Assembly: GCA_032250585.1 (NCBI GenBank)
Contig: JAVVFH010000047.1
Location: forward strand, 1-17,740
Length of the DNA: 17,740 bases
Source: JAVVFH01 sp032250585
GTDB lineage: Bacteria > Pseudomonadota > Gammaproteobacteria > Xanthomonadales > SZUA-36
Direction of reading: 5' to 3'
Below, piece by piece: positions 7,938 to 14,537 of the stretch. The notes below the pieces were generated by a model that searched no databases, was not told where the DNA came from, and saw only the letters and a program-made list of their open reading frames with translations. Within the stretch, counting starts at the first letter, position 1. The number at the start of each line of letters is the position of its first letter. The position numbers were made by a program, and so were the translations under genes.

Positions 7938-8814
7938 TCACGCGGCGGAAATCGCCGCCTGGCAAGTCCATTTCGAGACCGTTCTGCAGGATTGTCTGCC
8001 GCCGGAGGACAGCGAACCGGATAGGCTCCATCGAGCGATGCGCTATTCGGCGCTGGCTGCCGGCAAGCGTTTTCGGCCGGCACTCACCTACTCGGCCGGA
8101 AAAGCGCTGGGGATTCCCGCCGCGCGACTGGATCCGATTGCCATCGCGATCGAATTGATTCACGCGTATTCTCTTATCCACGACGACCTGCCGGCCATGG
8201 ACGATGACGACATGCGCCGCGGACTACCGGCCTGCCACAAGGCGTTCGACGAGGCCACCGCCATCCTCGCGGGTGACGCCCTGCAAGCACTCGCCTTCGA
8301 AGTCCTTGCAAGCCGCCTGCCGGATGATTCCGCCAGCAGCATGAAAGTCATCAGCCTGATTTCGCAGGCCTGCGGCTCGACCGGCATGGCCGGTGGTCAG
8401 GCACTCGACCTTGCCGCCGTCGGCAAAAAAATCAGCGAAAGCGATCTGCAAACCATGCACCGATTGAAAACCGGGGTCCTGATCCGGGCGGCCGTGACCG
8501 CCCCTTGTCTGGTGGCTGCCGCAGACGTCGATATCTTCCAGAGCCTCCACGGTTTCGGCGATTGCGTCGGCTTGGCCTTCCAGGTCCATGACGACATTCT
8601 CGATGTCACCGGCGACAGTGAAACGACCGGCAAAACCGTGCTGGCCGATGCAGCGCTCAAGAAACCGACGTTTCCGTCCGTGCTCGGGCTCGAAGAATCC
8701 CGCAAACGCGCCCGGGAATTGCGCGATCGCGCCATAAGCCATCTGCAGAATATTGGCGGTGACACATCCACCCTGACCTGGCTGGCGAATTACGTCGTCA
8801 GCCGGGACCGATAG
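7930..8814 (+). CDS. ispA: Farnesyl diphosphate synthase (geranyltranstransferase)
   Basis: 294 residues from the GTG at 7930, which overlaps the xseB stop as GTGACTGA. An ATG at 7900 would add ten residues. I prefer 7930 because it gives the same leader length before the conserved GKRFRP as E. coli IspA, but neither start has a good Shine-Dalgarno. The enzyme condenses isopentenyl diphosphate with dimethylallyl and geranyl diphosphate to give farnesyl diphosphate in the cytosol. The first aspartate-rich motif is HDDLPAMDDDDMRRG (84-98), with the two-residue insertion of bacterial FPP synthases and Tyr80 five residues upstream, which fits a C15 product. The second is FQVHDDILDVTGD. GGQALDL and KTGVLIRA are also conserved. 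It lies between xseB and dxs, so it shares an operon with the first enzyme of the MEP pathway. Confidence 0.96.
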   Translation: MTDHAAEIAAWQVHFETVLQDCLPPEDSEPDRLHRAMRYSALAAGKRFRPALTYSAGKALGIPAARLDPIAIAIELIHAYSLIHDDLPAMDDDDMRRGLPACHKAFDEATAILAGDALQALAFEVLASRLPDDSASSMKVISLISQACGSTGMAGGQALDLAAVGKKISESDLQTMHRLKTGVLIRAAVTAPCLVAAADVDIFQSLHGFGDCVGLAFQVHDDILDVTGDSETTGKTVLADAALKKPTFPSVLGLEESRKRARELRDRAISHLQNIGGDTSTLTWLANYVVSRDR

Positions 8815-8847
8815 CGCCCGGAGAGCGGCGAAGTTAGAATAGAAAAC

Positions 8848-10752
8848 ATGAACGCAGCGTCCTACCCCATCCTGAGCGCCATTGGCTCGCCGGCCGATTT
8901 GCGCAAGCTAGACGTGGAGCAACTGCCCCACGTCGCGGAAGAATTGCGCCGTTACCTGATCGCTTCGGTTGCTATCAGCGGCGGGCACTTCGGCGCCGGT
9001 CTGGGCTGCGTGGAACTGACGGTGGCCCTGCATTATCTGTACAACACGCCCTGCGATCGCATCGTCTGGGATGTCGGCCACCAGGCCTATCCGCACAAAA
9101 TCCTCTGTGAACGGGCGGGAAGGATCACCACCATCAAGCAAAGCAAGGGCCTGGCGCCGTTTCCCAAGCGCTCGGAAAGCGAATACGACACCTTCGGCAC
9201 AGGCCACTCGTCGACGTCCATCAGCGCTGCACTCGGCATGGCCATCGCCTCTGCGAGGCAGGGCGAACACCGCAAGTGCGTTGCGGTGATCGGAGACGGC
9301 GCGATGACAGCCGGGATGGCTTACGAAGCCCTGAACCACGGCGGCGATCTCGACGACGACCTGTTGGTGGTGCTGAACGAAAACCAGATGTCGATCTCGC
9401 CGAACGTAGGAGCGCTGACCAAAATGCTCGGGCGTTTGATGAGCGGCCCCACGGTGACCGGCATCCGCGAGCGCAGCAAACGCCTGATGCAGCGCAACTC
9501 ACGCGCCTGGCGCTTCATGAGCCGCTGGGAGGAGCACGTCAAGGGCATGGTCATGCCCAGCACGCTGTTCGAAGAACTGGGTTTCAATTACCTCGGCCCG
9601 ATTGACGGGCACGACCTGCCGACATTGATCCGGACCATCGGCACGGCAAAAGATGTAAAGGGCCCTAACCTGCTGCACATCATCACGGAGAAAGGCAAAG
9701 GCTACGAGCCTGCCGAACTGGACCCGGTGAAATATCATGCCGTCGGGCCCTTCGATCCCGCGAAAGGGATCTTGCCCAAGGTCGTTCCAGACAAGCCAAA
9801 GCTTACTTACACCGACGTTTTCGGCGAATGGCTCTGCGACATGGCCGCCACAGAGCCCAAACTGCTGGCGATCACCCCGGCGATGCGTGAAGGCTCGGGT
9901 ATGGTTCAATTCCACGAAAAATTCCCTGACCAGTATTTTGATGTGGGCATCGCCGAACAGCACAGCGTGACCCTGGCGGCGGGCATGGCCTGCGAAGGCG
10001 CCCGCCCGGTCGTTGCGATCTACAGCACTTTTCTGCAGCGCGCCTATGATCAACTCATCCACGACGTGGCGCTGCAGGAATTACCCGTGCTGTTCGCGAT
10101 TGACCGGGCGGGGCTGGTCGGCCCGGACGGCCCGACCCATGCGGGTAGTTTCGACCTGAGCTTTATGCGCTGCATTCCCAACATGGTCATCATGGCGCCG
10201 GCCGACGAGGACGAATGCCGCCAGATGCTCTATACGGGCTTCCGGCACAAGGGCCCGGCCGCCGTTCGCTACCCGCGCGGATGCGGACCAGGCGTCACCG
10301 TAAATCGGCAGATGACGGAGATTCCGCTGGGCCAGTCGAAACGCGTCCGCCAGGGTCACCGCATCGCGATCCTCGCCTTTGGCAGCATGGTGGAGCCCTG
10401 CCGATTGGTCGCAGACCGGCTGGACGCAACGCTCATCAACATGCGTTTTGTCAAACCTCTCGACCGCGACGCGATCCAGGCCGCAGCAGCCACCCACGAG
10501 TTGCTGGTGACGGTCGAGGAAAATGCGATCGCCGGAGGCGCCGGCAGTGGAGTCAACGAGCTGTTGGCGGCCGACGGTCAGGCGGCAGCGATTCTGAACA
10601 TCGGCCTGGACGACACGTTTATTCAGCACGGAACCCGCGAACAATGCCTGCACCTTGCCGGCCTGGACGCCGAAGGCATCATGGCTAAAATCGTCCGGAC
10701 CTGTGCAGCCGCGAACCATTCCAAGACACCCCGCAACGCGGTCCACAGTTAG
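8848..10752 (+). CDS. dxs: 1-deoxy-D-xylulose-5-phosphate synthase
   Basis: 634 residues; E. coli Dxs has 620. The thiamine-diphosphate enzyme condenses pyruvate and glyceraldehyde 3-phosphate to DXP with loss of CO2, the first and often flux-controlling step of the MEP isoprenoid pathway; DXP also feeds thiamine and pyridoxal synthesis. His47 in ISGGHFGAGLG, DVGHQAYPHK (75-84), and GDGAMTAGMAYEALN (149-163) followed by NENQMSISPN form the cofactor site. YHAVGPFDP (His297) and DVGIAEQH with the catalytic Glu370 are present, as is the C-terminal transketolase domain. The gene starts 33 nt after ispA; a Shine-Dalgarno is not obvious. It converges on the AlkB-like gene with only 18 nt between stops and no visible terminator. 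Confidence 0.98.
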   Translation: MNAASYPILSAIGSPADLRKLDVEQLPHVAEELRRYLIASVAISGGHFGAGLGCVELTVALHYLYNTPCDRIVWDVGHQAYPHKILCERAGRITTIKQSKGLAPFPKRSESEYDTFGTGHSSTSISAALGMAIASARQGEHRKCVAVIGDGAMTAGMAYEALNHGGDLDDDLLVVLNENQMSISPNVGALTKMLGRLMSGPTVTGIRERSKRLMQRNSRAWRFMSRWEEHVKGMVMPSTLFEELGFNYLGPIDGHDLPTLIRTIGTAKDVKGPNLLHIITEKGKGYEPAELDPVKYHAVGPFDPAKGILPKVVPDKPKLTYTDVFGEWLCDMAATEPKLLAITPAMREGSGMVQFHEKFPDQYFDVGIAEQHSVTLAAGMACEGARPVVAIYSTFLQRAYDQLIHDVALQELPVLFAIDRAGLVGPDGPTHAGSFDLSFMRCIPNMVIMAPADEDECRQMLYTGFRHKGPAAVRYPRGCGPGVTVNRQMTEIPLGQSKRVRQGHRIAILAFGSMVEPCRLVADRLDATLINMRFVKPLDRDAIQAAAATHELLVTVEENAIAGGAGSGVNELLAADGQAAAILNIGLDDTFIQHGTREQCLHLAGLDAEGIMAKIVRTCAAANHSKTPRNAVHS

Positions 10753-10770
10753 AATGCTGCACGGTAACGC

Positions 10771-11349
10771 CTAAAGAATTCGCCGGTACGTCAAGTTTAT
10801 CCTCAAGCCGACTTTTTGCCGCGTCCTGGGCAGCGCGTGCAGATAGCGCCGCTGACAGGCGCCCTTCATGATCAGTAGACTGCCGGCTTCGAGTTCGATG
10901 CCCATGGACGGCGATGGGCCGTTCCCGGCGCGGCGTTCGCGCAGCAGAAACCGGCGGGTACAGCCCAGACTGACCGACGCGATGCACGGGTCCGGGCCGA
11001 GTTCCTTTTCATCGTCCCGATGCCAGCCCATGCTGTCGCGGCCAGTCCGATAGGCATTGGCCAGCACCGAGTTGAATGCGTGCCCGGTCCGTTCTTCGAG
11101 ACGCTTGCTGAGCCTTAGCAAATCCGGATGCCAGGGCAATGGTTCGAGTTCCAGGCCGCTGTAACGGTAGCGAGCGCCCGGGTCGCCGTACCAGGCGGTC
11201 AAGCGCGGTTGCGGTACCCGACGGCCAAAAATCCGGATGTCTTTCTGCTCCCAGTTCAGCTCGTTCCACAGGCATTGCAACAAACGCTGCGCCTCGGACC
11301 CTGAAAGGAAGCCGGGTTCATGGGCAAAACATTCCGGATCCAGTTCCAT
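10771..11349 (-). CDS. AlkB-like 2-oxoglutarate/Fe(II) dioxygenase
   Basis: 192 residues from the ATG at 11349; the frame extends upstream over the neighbouring gene, but that part has no family resemblance. AlkB-family enzymes oxidatively remove alkyl groups from nucleic-acid bases, releasing formaldehyde, in the cytosol. The iron triad is H110 and D112 in GWHRDDE, and H171 in YLHALPRT. The 2-oxoglutarate contact motif is RINLTYR, with R183 and R189. PRLTAWYGD and YRYSG...LPWHP resemble the nucleotide-recognition lid of ALKBH2/3-type members, so this looks like the short ALKBH2-like bacterial branch rather than E. coli AlkB itself. It is the last gene of a minus-strand unit after the uspA-like and DUF2238 genes, 11 nt downstream of the latter. 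Whether it acts on DNA or RNA cannot be told from sequence. Confidence 0.86.
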   Translation of the reverse strand: MELDPECFAHEPGFLSGSEAQRLLQCLWNELNWEQKDIRIFGRRVPQPRLTAWYGDPGARYRYSGLELEPLPWHPDLLRLSKRLEERTGHAFNSVLANAYRTGRDSMGWHRDDEKELGPDPCIASVSLGCTRRFLLRERRAGNGPSPSMGIELEAGSLLIMKGACQRRYLHALPRTRQKVGLRINLTYRRIL

Positions 11350-11360
11350 GGGACAGTGTT

Positions 11361-11963
11361 TCAACCGGACTTGATAGCCCGGATTTGGCGGTCGTGAACC
11401 CGACTGAGCAGGGCCAGGGCCAGGATCGCGCCCAACAGCGCCCAGAACATGTCCGATTGGGTGTCCCAGACATAGCCCTGGGTACCGAGAAAGGACTCGG
11501 CCGCCTCCTCGCTGAGCAGCGCGACCCACCATTCGAGCAGTTCGTACAGGGCGCTGATAGCGAGGCAGATACTGACCACGATCGGCGCCAGCCAGGCGCG
11601 ACGCGCGATGACCTGGTGACGCCGCAGGATTTCCCGAATCACGATCGCGGGCACGAAGCCCTGTGCCAAGTGGCCCAGCTTGTCGTAGTCGTTACGGATA
11701 CCACAGGTCCACTCCATCCACCAGAAACCGACCGGAACCCTGGCGTAGGTATAGTGACCACCGACCATCAGGATCACCGCATGTACAAGGATCAGCCAGT
11801 AGACCAGCGTGGTCAGTGGAAAACGCCTGCGGGTATATGCCAGCACCACCAGCGCAATAAGCGCCGGCGAGACTTCGAGCCACCAGGTGGGGTAATCGTG
11901 AGGCCGCCACCCGGACCAGGCGAGAACGGCCAGAAAGATGACCAACCAGGCAGCGATTTGCAC
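11361..11963 (-). CDS. DUF2238 (YjdF-like) integral membrane protein
   Basis: 200 residues from a GTG at 11963, placed 12 nt after the uspA-like stop. Hydrophobic segments near 2-17, 31-43, 52-70, 97-110, 123-145 and 170-186 suggest about six membrane helices. The conserved family motifs are GGHYTYARVPVG, NDYDKLGHLAQGFVPA, ISALYELLEWW and GYVWDTQSDMFWALLG, rich in His, Asp and Glu at membrane edges. These match the DUF2238/YjdF family of inner-membrane proteins, whose biochemical function is not established. Its position between a universal stress protein and an AlkB-like repair enzyme suggests stress-related coexpression, but that is inference. No strong Shine-Dalgarno is visible, so translation may be coupled to the upstream gene. 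Confidence 0.82.
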   Translation of the reverse strand: MQIAAWLVIFLAVLAWSGWRPHDYPTWWLEVSPALIALVVLAYTRRRFPLTTLVYWLILVHAVILMVGGHYTYARVPVGFWWMEWTCGIRNDYDKLGHLAQGFVPAIVIREILRRHQVIARRAWLAPIVVSICLAISALYELLEWWVALLSEEAAESFLGTQGYVWDTQSDMFWALLGAILALALLSRVHDRQIRAIKSG

Positions 11964-11975
11964 GCCGGCAAGTAT

Positions 11976-12428
11976 CTATTCGGATTCGAATATGCGAACC
12001 GCCAGCACGTCACAACTGGAGCCGTGCAGTACCGAATTGGCCGTCGCACCCAGCAACAACTGAACACCTTTCTGACCGTGCGTGCCCAGCACGATCAATT
12101 CGCAGTCGTTTTCCTCGGCGAAGCTATGAATCTCGCGCGACGGAGTTCCGTTGAGGAAATGGCGGCGTTCCTCCGGAATTCCGGCGTTCGCCCCGATATC
12201 GTCCAGTTTCTGCCGCAATTCCGTCCGCAGGTTTTCCTCGACTTCATCCATGCCCACGAACACCGGGCCGTAGGGCACGACACCCATGTAGACAGAATCC
12301 ATCGGTTCCTGGACGTAAATGATGTGAATTTCATTGTCGGGAGCCGCCACATCGAGCGCACGATTCAGAATCGTGGCCGATTCGCTGCTCAAATCAATCG
12401 CTACGGCAATTTTTTTGTAACCGGACAT
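11976..12428 (-). CDS. Universal stress protein, UspA family
   Basis: 150 residues from the ATG at 12428, with GGAG 6 nt upstream; an in-frame GTG at 12440 is possible but has no such site. This is a single Usp domain: KKIAVAIDLSSES at the N terminus gives the first strand and loop, and GTHGQKG...LLGATANSVLHGSSCDVLAVR at 115-145 is the C-terminal signature. The ATP-loop pattern G-2X-G-9X-G(S/T) is nearly met, but the last Gly is one residue early and followed by Ala, so nucleotide binding is uncertain. Usp proteins are cytosolic, often dimeric, and accumulate on growth arrest and stress. It heads the unit with the DUF2238 and AlkB-like genes. A perfect 8-bp inverted repeat lies 39-61 nt upstream and may be an operator. 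Confidence 0.92.
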   Translation of the reverse strand: MSGYKKIAVAIDLSSESATILNRALDVAAPDNEIHIIYVQEPMDSVYMGVVPYGPVFVGMDEVEENLRTELRQKLDDIGANAGIPEERRHFLNGTPSREIHSFAEENDCELIVLGTHGQKGVQLLLGATANSVLHGSSCDVLAVRIFESE

Positions 12429-12466
12429 CACATTCTCCACTCGTCAACAAAAGCGAACCATCTTCC

Positions 12467-12489
12467 AAATGATTCTTTCATAATCATTT
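12467..12489. promoter_or_regulatory. Palindrome upstream of the uspA-like gene
   Basis: AAATGATT (12467-12474) and AATCATTT (12482-12489) are perfect inverted arms separated by 7 nt, inside an AT-rich stretch unlike the surrounding sequence. The centre is about 50 nt before the uspA-like ATG. The arms are loosely Fur-like (TGAT...ATCA), but the spacing does not match a classic Fur or FNR box, so I do not assign a regulator. Confidence 0.4.
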
Positions 12490-12505
12490 TAAACCAAGGC
12501 AGCCC

Positions 12506-12732
12506 GCGATGTATGACGAGCATCAATAGCCCGGAACATGAGGCATAATAAGATTGGCTGCAGGCGATCAAATGGCAGCGTTCCGGGTGGCAAACTGATG
12601 AACAGCACAGAACCGCGAAGTGAACGGACCGCTCCGCCAACCATGAAGGCGATGCGAATTCACCGCACCGGGCCCTTACAGCCGAATCGACCGCTGTTGC
12701 TTTGCGACGACGTCGTAACACCGGCGTCCGTC
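12506..12732 (+). repeat. Direct repeat copy 1: upstream DNA plus 5' end of an alcohol dehydrogenase gene
   Basis: Ungapped alignment by eye to 14446-14672 at a constant offset of 1940 nt, with 27 mismatches in 227 positions (about 88% identity). The match covers about 92 nt of upstream DNA and the first 45 codons of the adh gene, then stops abruptly at 12732. A shorter match (CAAGGC at 12495) continues slightly leftward with a 2-nt gap. Confidence 0.92.
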
Positions 12733-12762
12733 CAGGCCGGCTATTCTTTGCCCGGTTGCTGA
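12598..12762 (+). pseudogene. Truncated 5' fragment of a zinc alcohol dehydrogenase
   Basis: From the ATG at 12598 the translation MNSTEPRSERTAPPT then MKAMRIHRTGP matches the start of the intact alcohol dehydrogenase at 14538, with seven amino-acid changes in 45 codons and no frameshift. Homology ends at about 12732, before the catalytic Cys region, and the frame stops at 12762 within unrelated DNA. Everything needed for zinc and cofactor binding is absent, so no functional dehydrogenase can be made. It is an incomplete duplicate or the remnant of a second, deleted adh gene. Confidence 0.8.
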
Positions 12763-13163
12763 GAGATACCGTCGCTCCTGCCGCCAGCGGCGTCTTCCAC
12801 AATTTTCCGGACATCGCCAAAGGCATCCTGACGGTCCTGCTGCCCAGCCTTGATCGCGAGGCCGATGAAACCACGCTGAAGGAAATCCTGGGGGCTTTCT
12901 CCCGCCTCCCTGCACACAGCGATGTCAAACCCGCGCTTGAAAAAGTGAGACACTCAGTTTGCCAGGCCGTCCTGCTTACAAATGGCTCCCGGGCCAATAC
13001 AGAAAAACTGGCACACGACAACGGCATCGAGCGCCTGATTGACGACATATCTCGATGGCCGATCGCGACGTATTTGCCGAATTTTTTCCAATTCTGTATT
13101 AAGGAGCCTCTGACCAACCCTGCGCGTGCGGCAACGTACATTAATCATCACCGATATATGTGA
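12735..13163 (+). pseudogene. Remnant of a HAD-superfamily, haloacid dehalogenase type II-like gene
   Basis: In a different frame from the adh fragment, 12738-13049 translates to about 104 residues resembling the cap and middle part of type II haloacid dehalogenases: RLFFARLLRD, then a helical cap, LGAFSRLPAHSDVKPALEKV, and AVLLTNGSRANTEKLAHDNG, where TNGS is HAD motif II with its Thr/Ser position. The N-terminal nucleophile motif (DxYGT type) is missing because the adh fragment abuts it. The C-terminal motifs with the conserved Lys and Asp are also missing; after LIDDI the residues to the stop at 13161 look non-homologous. It has no credible start of its own. The family hydrolyses 2-haloacids or phosphate esters, but this copy should be inactive. 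The assignment rests on motif memory without a database search. Confidence 0.62.
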
Positions 13164-13180
13164 AACTCTGATAATTTCAC
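13160..13180. promoter_or_regulatory. Palindrome overlapping a -10-like hexamer upstream of the redoxin gene
   Basis: GTGAAA (13160-13165) and TTTCAC (13175-13180) are perfect inverted arms around a 9-nt centre. GATAAT (13170-13175), a 5/6 match to a -10 hexamer, lies inside it, about 100 nt before the redoxin ATG; no good -35 is seen. This arrangement suits a repressor operator, but the regulator is unknown. The rest of 13164-13275 has no gene. Confidence 0.4.
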
Positions 13181-13275
13181 GGAACGTTTGCGATGCGCGA
13201 CTTGTTCGCATTTCCGAACGAAGGCCCGGTGACATTCGCAAACTGAACTTCAACAAATGAAAAGAGGAAAAAACC

Positions 13276-13803
13276 ATGGCAGACAAACCACAATCCGGAC
13301 AACGCCTTCCCGATATCACCGTGCCGCAGCTTGGCGGTGGTGAACTGCGTCTCGGCCGTCCCGTGGACGATCACGACTGGCAGATGGTGGTGGTCTATCG
13401 GGGCAAGCATTGCCCGATCTGCAAGACCTACCTCGCGGAACTCGAGCGCGTAATGCCTGAACTTGCCAAGGCCGGGATAGGCATCGTAGCCGTATCCAGT
13501 GACCCGGAAGATCGCGCCCGCAGCTTCACCAACGAGATCGGCGTATCGTTCCCGATTGGCTACGACCTTACATTGGATCAGATGCGGGCACTCGGGCTTT
13601 ATATCTCGGAGCCGCGCTCTGAGAAGGAGACCGACCGTCCCTTCGCCGAACCGGGCGTATTCGTAATCAACGATGACGGGCTGCTCCATGTCGTGGACAT
13701 CTCAAACGCACCGTTCGCCCGACCGGATCTCGTGGGCCTCGCAGAAGGCCTGAAGTTCATCCGCGACAACGACTATCCGATCCGCGGTCGCCTGGCGGCC
13801 TGA
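13276..13803 (+). CDS. Redoxin / peroxiredoxin-like protein (AhpC/TSA family)
   Basis: 175 residues, with a good Shine-Dalgarno (AGAGGAAA at about 13263-13270) before the ATG at 13276. A thioredoxin fold is evident: MVVVYRGKHCPICKTYLAEL holds Cys46 and Cys49 as a CPIC pair at the start of the active-site helix. GIGIVAVSSDPEDRARSF (the redoxin strand-helix) and the PGVFVINDDGLLHVVDISN segment follow. This matches the peroxiredoxin-like AhpC/TSA group with a C-x-x-C centre rather than classical 2-Cys AhpC. A cytosolic thiol peroxidase or disulfide reductase role is likely; there is no signal peptide. It is transcribed convergently with the cupin gene and flanked by the decayed HAD fragment. A palindrome at 13160-13180 may regulate it. 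The actual substrate cannot be inferred. Confidence 0.85.
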   Translation: MADKPQSGQRLPDITVPQLGGGELRLGRPVDDHDWQMVVVYRGKHCPICKTYLAELERVMPELAKAGIGIVAVSSDPEDRARSFTNEIGVSFPIGYDLTLDQMRALGLYISEPRSEKETDRPFAEPGVFVINDDGLLHVVDISNAPFARPDLVGLAEGLKFIRDNDYPIRGRLAA

Positions 13804-13819
13804 TATGCCGGCGACGTCA

Positions 13820-13836
13820 GGACCGCGAGCCGGTCT
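13820..13836. terminator. Weak hairpin between convergent redoxin and cupin genes
   Basis: GACCG (13821-13825) and CGGTC (13831-13835) can pair around a 5-nt loop, with a G-T wobble outside. It lies in the 55-nt gap between convergent stops, where a bidirectional terminator would be expected, but there is no T-run on either side. Confidence 0.25.
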
Positions 13837-13858
13837 GGCTGCGAAACCGGCACCGTAC

Positions 13859-14290
13859 TCAGGGAGCGTGAAAGGGGGCAGTGGCGCCACCGGGCAGCCA
13901 GATAGTCAGCAATACCACGGGTTCGTCGCCTTCCACGGAGTGGATGATGGTATCGCCGGGACGGTAGATGGCGATTTCTCCGGGCTCCAGCACACTCATC
14001 TCGCCATTGACGTTATGTCCGAACCGGCCGCTGATTACATAGAATATTTCGATGGTGCCATGGGTATGGGCGTGGCCCACATAATCCTGTGACAGGGTTA
14101 GTTCGGCGATGCGCGTTTCTTCACCGCCAAGGTTGGCGGCATCCACCAATATTCTGAAATTCAAGGCACCTTTGCCGGATGACTGGCGCAGTGCGTCACG
14201 CACGACGGGGCTGTAATCCAGGCCCTGGGCTGACACGAGGGCGGGCAACGACAGTGCGGCGCAGGCGACTATTCGCATAACGGTTTGCAT
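13859..14290 (-). CDS. Secreted single-domain cupin protein
   Basis: 143 residues from the ATG at 14290, with AGAGG 9 nt upstream. The first 22 residues (MQTVMRIVACAALSLPALVSAQ) form a Sec signal peptide: Arg at the n-region, a hydrophobic core, and cleavage after VSA, predicting a periplasmic or secreted protein. The cupin_2 fold follows, with motif 1 GHAHTHGTIEIFYVISGRFG, providing His residues and Glu for a metal, and motif 2 PGEIAIYRPGDTIIHSVEG with the second-motif His. Such proteins bind a metal and may be enzymes or ligand binders; I cannot name a substrate. It is convergent with the redoxin gene and divergent from the alcohol dehydrogenase, from which it is separated by about 250 nt. 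Confidence 0.83.
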   Translation of the reverse strand: MQTVMRIVACAALSLPALVSAQGLDYSPVVRDALRQSSGKGALNFRILVDAANLGGEETRIAELTLSQDYVGHAHTHGTIEIFYVISGRFGHNVNGEMSVLEPGEIAIYRPGDTIIHSVEGDEPVVLLTIWLPGGATAPFHAP

Positions 14291-14537
14291 AAGGAGCGAC
14301 CTCTTGTGGCAACAGGTGGTTATTTTAGCGCGTGGTTGGTGGATAGGACGAACTAAGGAACCTCTGAATCTGACAAATTTTCAGGATGACCCACCTGAAA
14401 AACAGGCTTGCAGGGCTGTTCAACACCCGCGAGGTTCAAGGCGGCGCGATGTATGACGAGCATCAATGGCCCGGAACATATGGCATATTAAGCTTGGCTA
14501 TAGGCGATCGAATGGCAGCATTCCGGGTAGCACGCTG
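14291..14537. other. Intergenic region between cupin and alcohol dehydrogenase genes
   Basis: 247 nt. The left part should hold the cupin promoter on the minus strand. TAAGGAACCTCTGA at 14354-14367 nearly repeats a 14-mer at 13100-13113. The right part from 14446 belongs to the 227-bp direct repeat. The repeated upstream stretch (14446-14537) is open in the adh frame, but its differences from copy 1 are almost all amino-acid changing (about 8 of 9 codons compared), so I regard it as noncoding. Confidence 0.5.

Noticed and set aside
12467..12489. Fur or FNR binding site
   Set aside because: The symmetric arms contain TGAT and ATCA, but spacing and flanking bases do not fit either consensus well enough to name a regulator.
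11139..12548. Long open frame (about 469 codons) on the plus strand
   Set aside because: It is antisense to the well-supported DUF2238 and universal stress protein genes; its translation is rich in Gln, His, Arg and Pro with no domain pattern, typical of an opposite-strand shadow in GC-rich DNA.
12428..13141. Open frame of about 237 codons on the minus strand across the repeat and HAD remnant
   Set aside because: Ser/Arg-rich composition without motifs, and the plus-strand adh and HAD similarities explain the sequence better.
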